From: Brevibacterium sp. CS2
GTDB taxonomy: Bacteria; Actinomycetota; Actinomycetes; Actinomycetales; Brevibacteriaceae
Assembly (NCBI RefSeq): GCF_005280295.1
Contig: NZ_CP040020.1
Location: forward strand, 1,426,001 to 1,490,000
DNA length: 64,000 bases
Reading direction: 5' to 3'
Made by a program: the position numbers and the translations under genes. Every line of letters begins with the position of its first letter. The stretch's first letter is position 1. The notes under the pieces were generated by a model. The model was not told where the DNA came from. It did not search any database and saw only the letters and a program-made list of their open reading frames with translations. Positions 52,943 to 62,908 of this stretch are shown piece by piece.

Positions 52943-53839
52943 ATGTCCGAGTACACCCACATCACCTACGAGGTGAGCGAGCAGATCGCCACCGTCACCA
53001 TCGACTCCCCGCAGACCAAGAACGCGTTCACCGCGCTCATGGGCCAGGAGCTCATCGCGGCGTTCCGCACCGCGGATGCCGATGACGGCGTCAAGGTCGT
53101 CGTGTTCACCGGCAAGGGGCGGTTCTTCTGCCCCGGCGCGGACCTGTCCGGAGGTGCGAACACCTTCGACTACGACGCGCGCGAATCCGCGGCCGTCGAC
53201 GTCGCCGGGGACGGCGGGGAGACCATCGAGGGCGTGCGCCGTGACGGCGGCGGCCGGGTGTCGCTCGCGATCGCGGCGATGCGCAAGCCGGTGATCGTCG
53301 CGTTCAACGGTGCCGGCGTGGGCGTCGGCTCGACGATGACGCTGCCGTGCGACATCCGGATCGCGAGCGAGGACGCGAAGTTCGGCTTCGTGTTCGCCAA
53401 GCGCGGGATCATGCCCGAGGCGGCCTCGACGTGGTTCCTGCCGCGCGTCGTCGGCATCAACCGGGCACTCGAATGGGTGTACACCGGGCGCGTGTTCGGC
53501 CCGCAGGAGGCGCTCGAGGCGGGGCTCGTGTCCCGCGTGGTGCCTGCCGGCGAGCTCATGGACACGACCTACGCGGTCGCCCGGGAGCTCGTCGAGGGCT
53601 CCTCGGCGCTCACCATGGCCGCCGGTCGCAAGATGCTGTGGGGGATGCTCGGTGCGGATTCGCCGTGGGAGGCGCACCGCCTCGACTCGCGCGGGATCTA
53701 CGAGCTCGGCCGGATGTCGGACGCGAAGGAGGGCGTGACCTCGTTCCTCGAGAAGCGTCCGCCGGAGTTCCCCGCCCGCATCCCCGCGGACTACCCCGAG
53801 TGGCTGCCCGACTTCCCGGGACCGCAGCCGGTGGAGTGA
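52943..53839 (+). CDS. Enoyl-CoA hydratase/isomerase 2
   Basis: A 298-residue crotonase-family enzyme with an N-terminal ITYEVSEQIATVTIDSP, first oxyanion segment FFCPGADLSGG (about 60-70), second AFNGAGVGVGSTMTL, and KRGIMPEAASTWFLPRVVG (Glu in PEAAS). A 25-residue Asp/Ala-rich insert (about 73-100) sits after the first motif. GAGAGGACGAG precedes the ATG. It is the last gene of the operon, followed by a strong terminator. Confidence 0.91.
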   Translation: MSEYTHITYEVSEQIATVTIDSPQTKNAFTALMGQELIAAFRTADADDGVKVVVFTGKGRFFCPGADLSGGANTFDYDARESAAVDVAGDGGETIEGVRRDGGGRVSLAIAAMRKPVIVAFNGAGVGVGSTMTLPCDIRIASEDAKFGFVFAKRGIMPEAASTWFLPRVVGINRALEWVYTGRVFGPQEALEAGLVSRVVPAGELMDTTYAVARELVEGSSALTMAAGRKMLWGMLGADSPWEAHRLDSRGIYELGRMSDAKEGVTSFLEKRPPEFPARIPADYPEWLPDFPGPQPVE

Positions 53840-53921
53840 CGCTCGCCGAGGTGCTGGTCGCCGAGGTGCGGGCCAGTGCCGAGAAGTGAGCCGGGATCGA
53901 GGTGTCGTCACGGTTCGAGTC

Positions 53922-53953
53922 GGGCCGGGGATCGCAGCAGCGGTCCCCGGCCC
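53922..53953 (+). terminator. Terminator of the ligase 3 operon
   Basis: GGGCCGGGGATC pairs with the arm GGTCCCCGGCCC (10-bp core plus loop), 83 bases after the last stop. Confidence 0.8.
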
Positions 53954-53997
53954 GTTCTCGTCCCCACGGCACATGCCCGGGTGCGTGATGTGATCGG

Positions 53998-54094
53998 GAA
54001 CGTGACCGGCCCTGCCGGCGGGCATCTCGGCGGCGGTCCGGGTACGTGGCCCGGAACGTGACCAGCCCTGCCGGCGGGCGCCTCGGCGGCGGTC
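53998..54094. repeat. Two direct repeats of about 41 bp
   Basis: Copies at 53998 and 54054 share GAACGTGACC, GCCCTGCCGGCGGGC and CTCGGCGGCGGTC with a few changes, 16 bp apart. They fill the gap between the terminator and the next promoter. The rest of 54095-54227 is a possible promoter region (TTAGCCTTTAGT) with no ORF. Confidence 0.7.
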
Positions 54095-54227
54095 GACGAA
54101 GAAATGTTAGCCTTTAGTCCGGAATGTGAGCGTGACGCCGATCGCGCGATACGATTTCACTCGCACCACCAGCACCGCACCACCAGCACCGCACCATCCG
54201 GCCACAGCGAAGTGAGAAGGAGCTCCG

Positions 54228-55871
<1,644 letters not shown>

Positions 55872-56010
55872 ACACGATGGTGCGCGGCGCCGGGCCGGAG
55901 TGCGGAGGGGCGAAGGTGCGTGACGCTGCGGCGGTGCATCGGAGCACCTCGGCGACCGGAACCTCGGCGTGCGGCATTGCAGCACGCGGCGCCGGGCCGG
56001 AGTGATCGAC

Positions 56011-56517
56011 ATGACCGGAGGCTCCGTGGATGAGCCCCGCCGCGAGCTCGCGATCATCGACGCCGCGGAGGTCACCACTGCGGTGATCCGCGCCGAGCGG
56101 TACCCGATGGCCGAGCTCCGCACGCTCTTCGATGCGGCGTTCTCCGGGCTGTTCGCGGTGCTCGGACTGCGGGGGATCTCTCCGGCCGGGCCGGCCTTCG
56201 CGCTCCATCACCGGCAGCCGGATGACACCGTCGACATCGAGGTCGGGGTGCCGATCGATGCCGATCTCGGCGAGCCCGCAGAGCTCGACGGCGGGCTCGT
56301 GGTCGAGCAGTCGCGGATTCCTGGCGGGCGCACCGCAGTGCTCTCGCACTTCGGCGGGTACGACGGATTGGGGCAGGCGTGGGAGGCGTTCCTCGGGGAG
56401 CTCCAGAGCCGCGGAGCGGAGGTGCGGCTGCCCTTCTGGGAGGTCTACGTCACCGAGCCCGGCCCGGACGTCGATCCGGCCACCCTCCGCACGGACCTCG
56501 TCACCCTCGTGGAGTAG
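56011..56517 (+). CDS. GyrI-like/AraC effector-binding domain protein
   Basis: A 168-residue single-domain protein: IDAAEVTTAVIRAERYPMAELRTLFDAAFSGLFAVL, then PAFALHHR, DIEVGVPID, PGGRTAVLSHFGGYDGLGQAWEAFL and FWEVYVTEPG match the GyrI-like small-molecule-binding fold (BacR/effector binding). No DNA-binding domain is attached. It may sense or carry a small ligand, or bind a toxic compound; the exact role is open. ATG 56011 lies 8 nt after GGAG; upstream starts are less likely. Confidence 0.85.
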   Translation: MTGGSVDEPRRELAIIDAAEVTTAVIRAERYPMAELRTLFDAAFSGLFAVLGLRGISPAGPAFALHHRQPDDTVDIEVGVPIDADLGEPAELDGGLVVEQSRIPGGRTAVLSHFGGYDGLGQAWEAFLGELQSRGAEVRLPFWEVYVTEPGPDVDPATLRTDLVTLVE

Positions 56518-56662
56518 ACGGTTCTGCGTGGAGTGGGCGGCCCGGTGGGTGTGCTCGTCTGAGGTCGGCGGCTGCCCGCCTGAATTCGACGGTTCGGTGG
56601 TTCTGCTCGCCCGAGGTCGACGGTCTGGCGGCCCGGCGAGAGCCTCAACCCGGTCGTGACGG

Positions 56663-56739
56663 AGAGTGCGACGGAAACTGCGGTGGCGGGCGGAAACTGT
56701 GAAGGCTCCGGCCGCCACCGCAGTTTCCGTTGCACAGAG
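56663..56739. repeat. Long intergenic hairpin E
   Basis: GAGAGTGCGACGGAAACTGC at 56663 starts an arm that pairs with the arm containing GCAGTTTCCGTTGCAC ending near 56735, with GGTGGCGG/CCGCCACC adding stem. The GAGAGTGC end equals that of copies A and B. It lies 146 nt after the GyrI-like gene. Confidence 0.7.
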
Positions 56740-56868
56740 CGGTTCCCCGCTCGGCGCGCGGCCGCGCGGTGTACGGATCTTCGCGCCAGTTCGGGCCGAG
56801 GCCTGCCTGTCGGCGCCGAGCGACCCGAACCGACCTCTCGATGCGCCTTACAGGTGAGATGTCAACGA

Positions 56869-56916
56869 GAACTGCAGCTGCACGCAGATCCTGTACAGGA
56901 TCCGCGCGCAGTTGCA
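56869..56916. repeat. Intergenic hairpin F
   Basis: Outer AACTGC/GCAGTT arms enclose a perfect 16-bp palindrome GATCCTGTACAGGATC (56887-56902). A further partial copy, GCAGATCCTGCG, follows at 56914. Confidence 0.6.
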
Positions 56917-57079
56917 GATCCTGCGTGTGAGTCAACTCCGGGACGACCGGCGGCATCGGCCGGGGCGTCCGCGCGTCCGCTCCCGGGGGCGGTGCCGGCC
57001 GGTAGGGAGGGACGTCCACTGCCCCGCCCTCAGCCAGCCGGGGAGCCCCACGTCAGCTCCCAACCGCCTCGGGCCCGGC

Positions 57080-57991
57080 TCAGTCGCGGGGGCCGGCCTC
57101 CTCGGCGGTGCTGATCTCGTCCTCGGCGAAGTCGCCGTCGTCGGGGTGGGTGAAGAGATAGACGCCCTGCTTGAGGAAGCCGTTGACCTCCCACCCGTCG
57201 GCGAGCAGCCCGGCCATCGCATCGCGCTGGGCCATCCGCCACCGGGTGGCGAGCTCGGCGTCGTCACCGCGCAGAGTCTCCATGTCCGCCGGGATCCGCA
57301 CGGCGGCGACCTCGGTGCTCCGGGGCACCTCGCTCAGCACCGGCTCACCGTGCTCGCCGAGGTCGAGGGCATGGACCGCGCGGTCGAGGGCGTCCTCGCC
57401 GAGCAGCGTCCGCTTGGCCGGGAGGTCGAGGCGCCAGGACACGAGAAGCCGGTCGGAGGCCTGCCCTTCGTTGACGCCGTCGCGCATCTGCCCGTAGAAG
57501 TCCTCGAAGTACTCGAGGGCGTTGACGCCCAGGCGGTTGAAGTTGAAGTAGGCGTTCCGAGCGATGAGCGGGTCGAAGGTCCAGGTCATCTGGCGGATGC
57601 CGCGGTTGAGGCACCACAGTCGCTGGTGGAGCTTCATCGCCGCGCCGGTGCCGCGGCCCACCTGCTCATGGCGGACCCCGGCGATGTGCGAGTGCATCAT
57701 CTTGCCGAGCGGCTCGCCGAAGAACCCGATCGTGACGCCGATGAGCGAGTCGTCCTCGGAGTCGAATGCGCCGGCCACGTAGTTGCCCGCGTGGGCGAGT
57801 GCGACGATCAGCCCGGGCTCGAGCTGCGTGGTGCCGGCGCGGCCGACGTTCCACACCTCGTCGAGCAGGAGCGAGGCCTCGGCCGCTTCCTGCGCGGAGT
57901 GGAGCGCGCGCATGGTGATCCGCGCGGATTCCTGGGCTGCGGCAAGTTCGTCCTCGGCGATCGCGAGGATCTTCGAATCAACTGAGCTCAT
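57080..57991 (-). CDS. COG3375-type GNAT acetyltransferase
   Basis: A 303-residue protein. The N-terminal helix (DELAAAQESARITMRAL) is followed by a GNAT core: VWNVGRAGTTQLEPGLIVALAHAGNYVAGAF, IGVTIGFFGEPLGKMMHSHIAGV, VRHEQVGRGTGAAMKLHQRLW (acetyl-CoA loop GRGTGAAMK) and TWTFDPLIARNAYFNFNRLG, a signature of COG3375. The C-terminal third is mixed and charged. The start at 57991 is chosen because it directly opens the family start; CAGAAT 6 nt upstream could be a leaderless -10. Substrate unknown. Confidence 0.82.
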   Translation of the reverse strand: MSSVDSKILAIAEDELAAAQESARITMRALHSAQEAAEASLLLDEVWNVGRAGTTQLEPGLIVALAHAGNYVAGAFDSEDDSLIGVTIGFFGEPLGKMMHSHIAGVRHEQVGRGTGAAMKLHQRLWCLNRGIRQMTWTFDPLIARNAYFNFNRLGVNALEYFEDFYGQMRDGVNEGQASDRLLVSWRLDLPAKRTLLGEDALDRAVHALDLGEHGEPVLSEVPRSTEVAAVRIPADMETLRGDDAELATRWRMAQRDAMAGLLADGWEVNGFLKQGVYLFTHPDDGDFAEDEISTAEEAGPRD

Positions 57992-58188
57992 GCGCTCATT
58001 CTGCCACTTGAGCCCGTGCGCAGATACCGTTCGCGCCCGCTGTCTCTGCACAGGTGCCCAGCGGTCTCACACCGTGGTCGCGCAGTCCCGCACCGTGGGT
58101 CGCGCCGCCTCGGCGCAGCCACCGTCAGCGCGCAACAGGCGTTGGTCGACAGCCGCCATCGACCTCGGCGGTGCCGTCCGCGGGGGAG

Positions 58189-58194
58189 TAGCCT
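58189..58194 (+). promoter_or_regulatory. -10 box TAGCCT, leaderless start
   Basis: TAGCCT ends 6 nt before ATG 58201 with no ribosome binding site. The preceding 57992-58188 shows nothing else that I can assign. Confidence 0.5.
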
Positions 58195-58200
58195 TCTCGC

Positions 58201-59382
58201 ATGAGCGATTCGGAACTCGATCTCAGCACGGTGAGCGTGCCGCGCACGGACGCGGCACCGGAAGCGGACGAGCAGGCCGGGGCATCGACCGGGACGGATC
58301 GAACCTCACGATCCGCCCAGGCCGCCGACCCCGCACGATCCGCCCAGGCCGCCGACCCCGCACGCTCCTCCCAGGCCGCCGACCCCGCAGCGGACTCCCG
58401 CGCGGCCGCCGGCCCCGCAGCGGACTCCCGCGCGGCCGCCGGCCCCGAAGCCGACACCCAGGACACCGCTTCCGGCACTGCCGAACCGCAGCGTCTCGCC
58501 CCGGTGGCCGTGGTGGGTGCCGGCACCATCGGGCTGTCGTGGGCGCGGCGGTTCGCAGCGCACGGGGCACCGGTGCGGATCTTCGATCCGCGGCCCGATC
58601 TCGTCGAGGTCTGCGCCGCGCTCGTGGCCGAGGTGCCCGAGGCCGAGGCGCTGCTCACCGTGGCCCGTTCGCTCGACGAGGCGGTCGACGGGGTGCGCCT
58701 CGTCCAGGAGAGCGGCCCGGAGGACCCGAGCGTCAAGGTCCAGATGTTCGCCGACCTCGCCCAGTACGCGCCGGTCGACGCGCTCCTGGTCTCGTCTTCC
58801 TCGGCGATCACCGCGAGCACCATCGCCGCCCGGATGACCGACGAGGACGCCGCTCGCGTGCTCATCGGCCACCCCTTCAACCCGCCGCACGTCATGCCGC
58901 TCGTCGAGGTCGTGCCGGGGGAGCGGACGGCGCCGGAGTCGGTCGAGCGCGCGGTCGGGATCTACCGCCGCTGCGGACAGGAGCCGGTGGTGCTCCGGGC
59001 CGAGGCCGCGGGCTTCGTCGGCAACCGGCTGCAGAACGCGGTCCTGCGGGAGGCGGTCGCCCTCGTCCAGCGCGGCGTCGTGTCACCGGCGGATGTCGAC
59101 GCGGTGGTGCGGAACTCGCTCGGACTGCGCTGGGCCGCAGTGGGGCCGTTCGAGGGCATGCACATGGGAGGCGGCGCGCGAGGGTTCCGCGGATTCATGG
59201 AGCACATCGGCCCCTCGTTCGCGGCGATCGATCCCGCCGATCCGGACATGTCGGACGAGGGGATGGAACCGGTCATCGCGCAGGTCGAGGAGGCCTACGG
59301 CGAGCAGGCCGCGCCCGAGGCGATCCGCCGCCGGGACGCGGTCCAGGACGGGGTCCTCCGTCTGCGGGGCGAACTCGGCTGA
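58201..59382 (+). CDS. 3-hydroxyacyl-CoA dehydrogenase family protein with repeat-rich N-terminus
   Basis: A 393-residue protein. Residues 1-98 are Ala/Asp/Ser/Arg low complexity made of in-frame tandem repeats (RSAQAADPA units, then DSRAAAGPA units). From 99 the enzyme follows: Rossmann VAVVGAGTIGLSWARRFA, an SSSSAITAS active-site strand, IGHPFNPPHVMPLVEVV, and C-terminal FVGNRLQNAVLREAV with RWAAVGPFEGMHMGGG. This is the lambda-crystallin/carnitine-dehydrogenase-like branch, oxidising a 3-hydroxy acid or acyl-CoA with NAD. The start is fixed by the adjacent -10 box, so the repeat region is translated. Specificity is uncertain. Confidence 0.9.
   Translation: MSDSELDLSTVSVPRTDAAPEADEQAGASTGTDRTSRSAQAADPARSAQAADPARSSQAADPAADSRAAAGPAADSRAAAGPEADTQDTASGTAEPQRLAPVAVVGAGTIGLSWARRFAAHGAPVRIFDPRPDLVEVCAALVAEVPEAEALLTVARSLDEAVDGVRLVQESGPEDPSVKVQMFADLAQYAPVDALLVSSSSAITASTIAARMTDEDAARVLIGHPFNPPHVMPLVEVVPGERTAPESVERAVGIYRRCGQEPVVLRAEAAGFVGNRLQNAVLREAVALVQRGVVSPADVDAVVRNSLGLRWAAVGPFEGMHMGGGARGFRGFMEHIGPSFAAIDPADPDMSDEGMEPVIAQVEEAYGEQAAPEAIRRRDAVQDGVLRLRGELG
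58309..58449 (+). repeat. In-frame tandem repeats at the start of the dehydrogenase gene
   Basis: Three 27-bp units (58309, 58336, 58363) are followed by two perfect 30-bp units (58390, 58420). Unit 3 differs slightly; the others are identical. Confidence 0.9.
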
Positions 59383-59452
59383 GTCGTCGGCGGTCGCCGT
59401 GGGACGCTCCGCGCACCGCCTCAGCCCACGCGCACGCTCAGACCGCGCACGC

Positions 59453-59806
59453 TCAGACGGCGGCGCGGAAGAAGTAGCTCGTGCGCTGGGTGATGAGCCC
59501 GGCGTCGTCGAAGACGAAGAAGTCGGCGAAGCCCTCGTGCGCCTCGGCGCCGGACTTGAGCACCCCGTCGAACCGCCCGCGCACGGCAGCCCGGTTCCCG
59601 TCGGTGATGATCTCGTCGAGGGTGTGAGCGCCGGACTCGATGACCCGGGCGCCGTGGTAGAACTCGCTGATCTGCTCGCCGACGAGCGTGTCGTAGCCCG
59701 GCCGGTCGTATGTGCCCTCGGGGGCGAACAGCGCCGCGGTGGCGGCCGGATCCCCGGCGTCGACGGTTGTGTAGTAGGTGCGGGCGAGCGCCTCGGCGGC
59801 GGCCAT
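59453..59806 (-). CDS. SnoaL-like/NTF2-fold small protein
   Basis: A 117-residue NTF2-superfamily protein: AEALARTYYTTVDAGDPAATAALFAPEGTYDRPG, ISEFYHG, HTLDEIITDGNRAAVRGRFDG and ADFFVFDDAGLITQRTSYFF, the pattern of SnoaL/ketosteroid-isomerase-like proteins of unknown substrate. The Asp in the first helix pair is conserved. GGAAGGAG precedes the ATG. It converges on the upstream dehydrogenase across a short gap. Confidence 0.85.
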   Translation of the reverse strand: MAAAEALARTYYTTVDAGDPAATAALFAPEGTYDRPGYDTLVGEQISEFYHGARVIESGAHTLDEIITDGNRAAVRGRFDGVLKSGAEAHEGFADFFVFDDAGLITQRTSYFFRAAV

Positions 59807-60016
59807 GGGAACTCCTTCCTCCGGGGGTGCGTCGACGGCGGCGGATGCCGGTCCCTCGCAGTCTACTCACGGTCCCCTCGCCGCCGGATCACAGTCTTTC
59901 GCCAGGCTCGGGTGTGACCTGTCTCACCTGGCGGTCCCGAGGGCCGTTCTGGTTGCCAGGCCCGGAATCGCGGGCATACGGTGGGACCAGTACCTTCAAC
60001 GAAGAGGAGCGATCAC

Positions 60017-61393
60017 ATGTCGCAGTACCAGGTCGTCAACCCTGCCACCGGCGAAGTGGTGGAGGAGTTCCCCACCGCCACCGATGAGCAGATCACCGAC
60101 GCGCTCGAGCGCTCGCACCAGGCCTACGCCTCTTGGCGCGAGACCCCGATCGAGGAGCGCACGAAGGTGCTGTCCCGGGTCGCCGAGATCTACAACGAGC
60201 GCTCCGAGGAGCTCGCGAAGATCATCCAGCTCGAGATGGGCAAGGCGGTTCCGGAGGGCCAGGGCGAGATCGCGCTCGTCGGCCTCATCTACAACTACTT
60301 CGCCGACAACGCGAAGGCCTTCATCGAGGAGGAGAAGCTCAAGGGCCCGAAGAACGCCGAGGCCTACATCCTCCGTCGTCCGGTGGGTTCGCTGCTCGGC
60401 ATCATGCCGTGGAACTTCCCGTACTACCAGGTCGCCCGCTTCGCGGCGCCGAACCTGGCGCTGGGCAACACGATCATCCTCAAGCACGCCCCGCAGTGCC
60501 CCAAGTCGGCGGCCGTGATGGAGCAGATCTTCCAGGACGCCGGCCTCCCGGCGGACGCCTACATCAACGTCTACGCGACCAATGAGCAGGTCTCCGACGT
60601 CATCCTGCCGGACCCGCGCAACCAGGGCGTGTCGCTGACCGGCTCCGAGCGCGCCGGCTCGGCCGTCGCCGCGGCCGCGGGCAAGAACCTCAAGAAGGTC
60701 GTGCTCGAGCTCGGCGGATCCGATCCGTACATCCTGCTCGACTCGCCGGACCTCGACGCGACGGTCAAGACGTTCTTCGGCACCCGGATGGGCAACACCG
60801 GGCAGGCCTGCAACTCGCCCAAGCGCATGATCGTCATGGAGGACATGTACGACGAGTTCCTCGCCAAGCTCACCGCTGCGGCGAAGGAGGCCACGCCGGA
60901 GGATCCGGCGGCCGAAGGCTCGAAGCTCTCCCCGCTGTCCAGCCTGGCGGCCAAGGAGCGGTTCATGGAGCAGGTCAACGCGACCGTTGCCGACGGCGCG
61001 ACGATCCACGCCGGCGAGGGCGACTACGACACCCCGGGCGCCTTCGTGAAGCCCGTCGTGCTCACCGACGTCAAGCCGGGCAAGCGCGGCTACCACGAGG
61101 AGCTGTTCGGTCCGGCGTTCATGGTGTTCAAGGTCTCCACCGAGGAGGAGGCCGTCGAGCTCGCGAACGACACCCCGTTCGGTCTCGGCTCGGCCGTGTT
61201 CTCCTCCGACGCGGACAAGGCGGCGAAGGTGGGCTCGCAGATCGACGCGGGCATGGTGTTCATCAACAGCCCCGAGCAGTCGCGCGAGTTCCTGCCGTTC
61301 GGCGGCGTCAAGCGCTCCGGCGTGGGACGTGAGCTCGGCCCGCTCGCGATGGACGAGTTCTGCAACAAGCAGCTGTTCTACAAGCAGAAGTGA
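60017..61393 (+). CDS. NAD-dependent succinate-semialdehyde dehydrogenase (second copy)
   Basis: A 458-residue aldehyde dehydrogenase of the SSADH (GabD2-like) branch, shorter than the 22-kb homologue because the N-terminal extension is missing. Marks are IMPWNFPYYQVARFA, SLTGSERAGSAVA, the base in LELGGSDPYIL (Glu about 232), the nucleophile in NTGQACNSPKRM (Cys about 266) and FGGVKRSGVGREL. It may take a different semialdehyde from the 22-kb copy. AGAGGAG precedes ATG 60017. Confidence 0.91.
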   Translation: MSQYQVVNPATGEVVEEFPTATDEQITDALERSHQAYASWRETPIEERTKVLSRVAEIYNERSEELAKIIQLEMGKAVPEGQGEIALVGLIYNYFADNAKAFIEEEKLKGPKNAEAYILRRPVGSLLGIMPWNFPYYQVARFAAPNLALGNTIILKHAPQCPKSAAVMEQIFQDAGLPADAYINVYATNEQVSDVILPDPRNQGVSLTGSERAGSAVAAAAGKNLKKVVLELGGSDPYILLDSPDLDATVKTFFGTRMGNTGQACNSPKRMIVMEDMYDEFLAKLTAAAKEATPEDPAAEGSKLSPLSSLAAKERFMEQVNATVADGATIHAGEGDYDTPGAFVKPVVLTDVKPGKRGYHEELFGPAFMVFKVSTEEEAVELANDTPFGLGSAVFSSDADKAAKVGSQIDAGMVFINSPEQSREFLPFGGVKRSGVGRELGPLAMDEFCNKQLFYKQK

Positions 61394-61418
61394 CGCACGC
61401 GGGGTCTCCCCGCACCCG

Positions 61419-61452
61419 AGGCGCCCGTCGGCATCCGCTGGCGGGCGCCTTC
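61419..61452 (+). terminator. Terminator of the second aldehyde dehydrogenase gene
   Basis: AGGCGCCCG pairs with CGGGCGCCT around a 14-nt loop, with a short T-run after it, 25 bases past the stop. Confidence 0.75.
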
Positions 61453-61465
61453 GCGTGCGCGCCCG

Positions 61466-61471
61466 TAGACT
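61466..61471 (+). promoter_or_regulatory. -10 box TAGACT, leaderless start
   Basis: TAGACT ends 7 nt before ATG 61479, right after the preceding terminator, with no ribosome binding site. Confidence 0.55.
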
Positions 61472-61478
61472 CGTCCGC

Positions 61479-62264
61479 ATGAGTGCGGAGCAGGACCTCG
61501 GGGCCGGGGAGCAGGACCTCGGGGCCGGTGCGGCGGACGACCCGACGGGTACTGACGGGCTGGCCGCCGGGGCGACGGCAGGTGGGGAAGAGGGTGCTTC
61601 GGCGCGTTCGACGGCAGTCGCTCCGGCAGCCGGAGCGCCGGCAGGTGGGATGGCCGGAGTGCCGGAGAGCGGCGGCGGACCGGTCGTCGGCGAGGACGGC
61701 CGGGCGCGCACCCCGTGGGCCTACGGGCACCCGCTCCTCCTCGACTACTACGACACCGAATGGGGACTGCCGGTCACCACGGAATCGGGGATGTTCGAGC
61801 GCCTCAGCCTTGAGGGCTTCCAAGCGGGTCTGTCGTGGCTCACCATCCTCCGGAAGCGGCCGCGGTTCCGGGAGGTCTTCGCGGACTTCGATGTCGATGC
61901 GGTCGCGGCCTTCGACGGGTCCGACGTCGACCGGCTGCTCGCCGACCCCGGCATCATCCGTCACCGCGGGAAGATCGAGGCGTGCATCCGCAACGCCCGC
62001 GCCGCGGTCGACCTGCGGGAGGACGGCGGGCTCGTCGCGTTCATCGAGGGCTTCGCCCCGGAGACCACCCCCGAGCCCCGGACTCTCGCCGAGGTGCCGA
62101 CCTCGAGCCCCGAATCGGTCGCGCTGTCGAAGGCGCTCAAGAAGCGCGGTTTCGGATTCGTCGGCCCGACGACGATGTACGCGCTCTTCGAAGCGGTGGG
62201 GATCGTCGACACCCACGTGCTCGGCTCGCACATGCGCGGAGCTTCGGGCCGGTGGCCGAGGTGA
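61479..62264 (+). CDS. DNA-3-methyladenine glycosylase I (Tag family), zinc site altered
   Basis: A 261-residue protein. A 75-residue disordered N-terminus (starting with two EQDLGAG units from a 21-bp duplication) precedes the Tag domain: TPWAYGHPLLLDYYDTEWGLP, LSLEGFQAGLSWLTILRKR with the catalytic Glu (LEG, about 111), RHRGKIEACIRNARA and GFGFVGPTTMYALFEAVGIVDTHVLGS. Tag enzymes hold zinc with two Cys and two His; here the N-terminal Cys is missing, the His of AYHD is Tyr (YYD) and the last Cys is Ser, leaving one His. It still has the base-recognition residues and may repair alkylated DNA without the zinc snap. Confidence 0.85.
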   Translation: MSAEQDLGAGEQDLGAGAADDPTGTDGLAAGATAGGEEGASARSTAVAPAAGAPAGGMAGVPESGGGPVVGEDGRARTPWAYGHPLLLDYYDTEWGLPVTTESGMFERLSLEGFQAGLSWLTILRKRPRFREVFADFDVDAVAAFDGSDVDRLLADPGIIRHRGKIEACIRNARAAVDLREDGGLVAFIEGFAPETTPEPRTLAEVPTSSPESVALSKALKKRGFGFVGPTTMYALFEAVGIVDTHVLGSHMRGASGRWPR

Positions 62265-62351
62265 CGGGTTTAACCGGAGGGCGACCGAGGGCGGCCCCGG
62301 CGTCGTCCGGCTCGGGGTGCGAGCCGGGGCCGCCGGGGATCATCCGGGGCG

Positions 62352-62852
62352 GTGCGCGAGGTGAATGGCGAAGTGAATGACGTGAATATCGTCGTGTTCG
62401 CGCTCGTCGTCGTGCATCCGGACGGAAAGCACCTCCTGATGGTGCGGAAGGCGGGAACGACGTCGTTCATGCTGCCCGGCGGCAAGCCGGAACCGGGAGA
62501 GTCCGGGACCGACACGATCATCCGCGAGATCGCCGAGGAGCTCGGACTCGTCATCGAGCACGCGGACCTCGAGGAGCTCGGCACCTGGACCGCGCGGGCG
62601 GCGAACGAATCGGGCTTCACCGTGACCGGAACGGTGTTCCTCCATGCGGGGGTTCCGCGCGGGCTCGACGTCGGATCGCCGCAGGTGGCCGAGGAGATCG
62701 ACGCGGCCGGCTGGTTCCCGTGGGACGACCTGCCGGCGGACACGGATGAGCGGCAGTTCGCCCCGCTCACCCGGGATCGCGTCATCCCGCATCTGCGTAC
62801 GAGGCTGGGCGAGCAGCGGGGCGGTACCGGTGACTGGTCCGCCTGCCGGTGA
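62352..62852 (+). CDS. Nudix hydrolase
   Basis: A 166-residue Nudix protein. The Nudix box is complete: GGKPEPGESGTDTII then REIAEELG, giving G-x5-E-x7-RE-x2-EE-x-G. VVHPDGKHLLMVRKA and FPWDDLP flank it. It would hydrolyse a nucleoside diphosphate linked to another moiety; the substrate is unclear. The N-terminus has several in-frame GTG codons (62352, 62361, 62373), so the exact start is uncertain. It starts 87 nt after the glycosylase gene, possibly cotranscribed. Confidence 0.9.
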   Translation: MREVNGEVNDVNIVVFALVVVHPDGKHLLMVRKAGTTSFMLPGGKPEPGESGTDTIIREIAEELGLVIEHADLEELGTWTARAANESGFTVTGTVFLHAGVPRGLDVGSPQVAEEIDAAGWFPWDDLPADTDERQFAPLTRDRVIPHLRTRLGEQRGGTGDWSACR

Positions 62853-62908
62853 TCGACCGGGCGCGCCAGAACCCTGCCGAGGGAGCAGGAGCTCGTGGAA
62901 CGGGCAGC

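Larger units (their letters stand above)
56518..57079. other. Intergenic region without a gene
   Basis: No ORF in any frame looks coding. It is filled by two long hairpins (E and F, listed separately) and short palindromes such as GATCCTGTACAGGATC at 56887. On the right it contains the 3' end region of the leftward GNAT gene. Confidence 0.6.

Noticed and set aside
56645..57019. Several open frames in the 56.5-57.1 kb gap
   Set aside because: They cross the hairpins, lack ribosome binding sites and give Arg/Pro-rich translations in competing frames.
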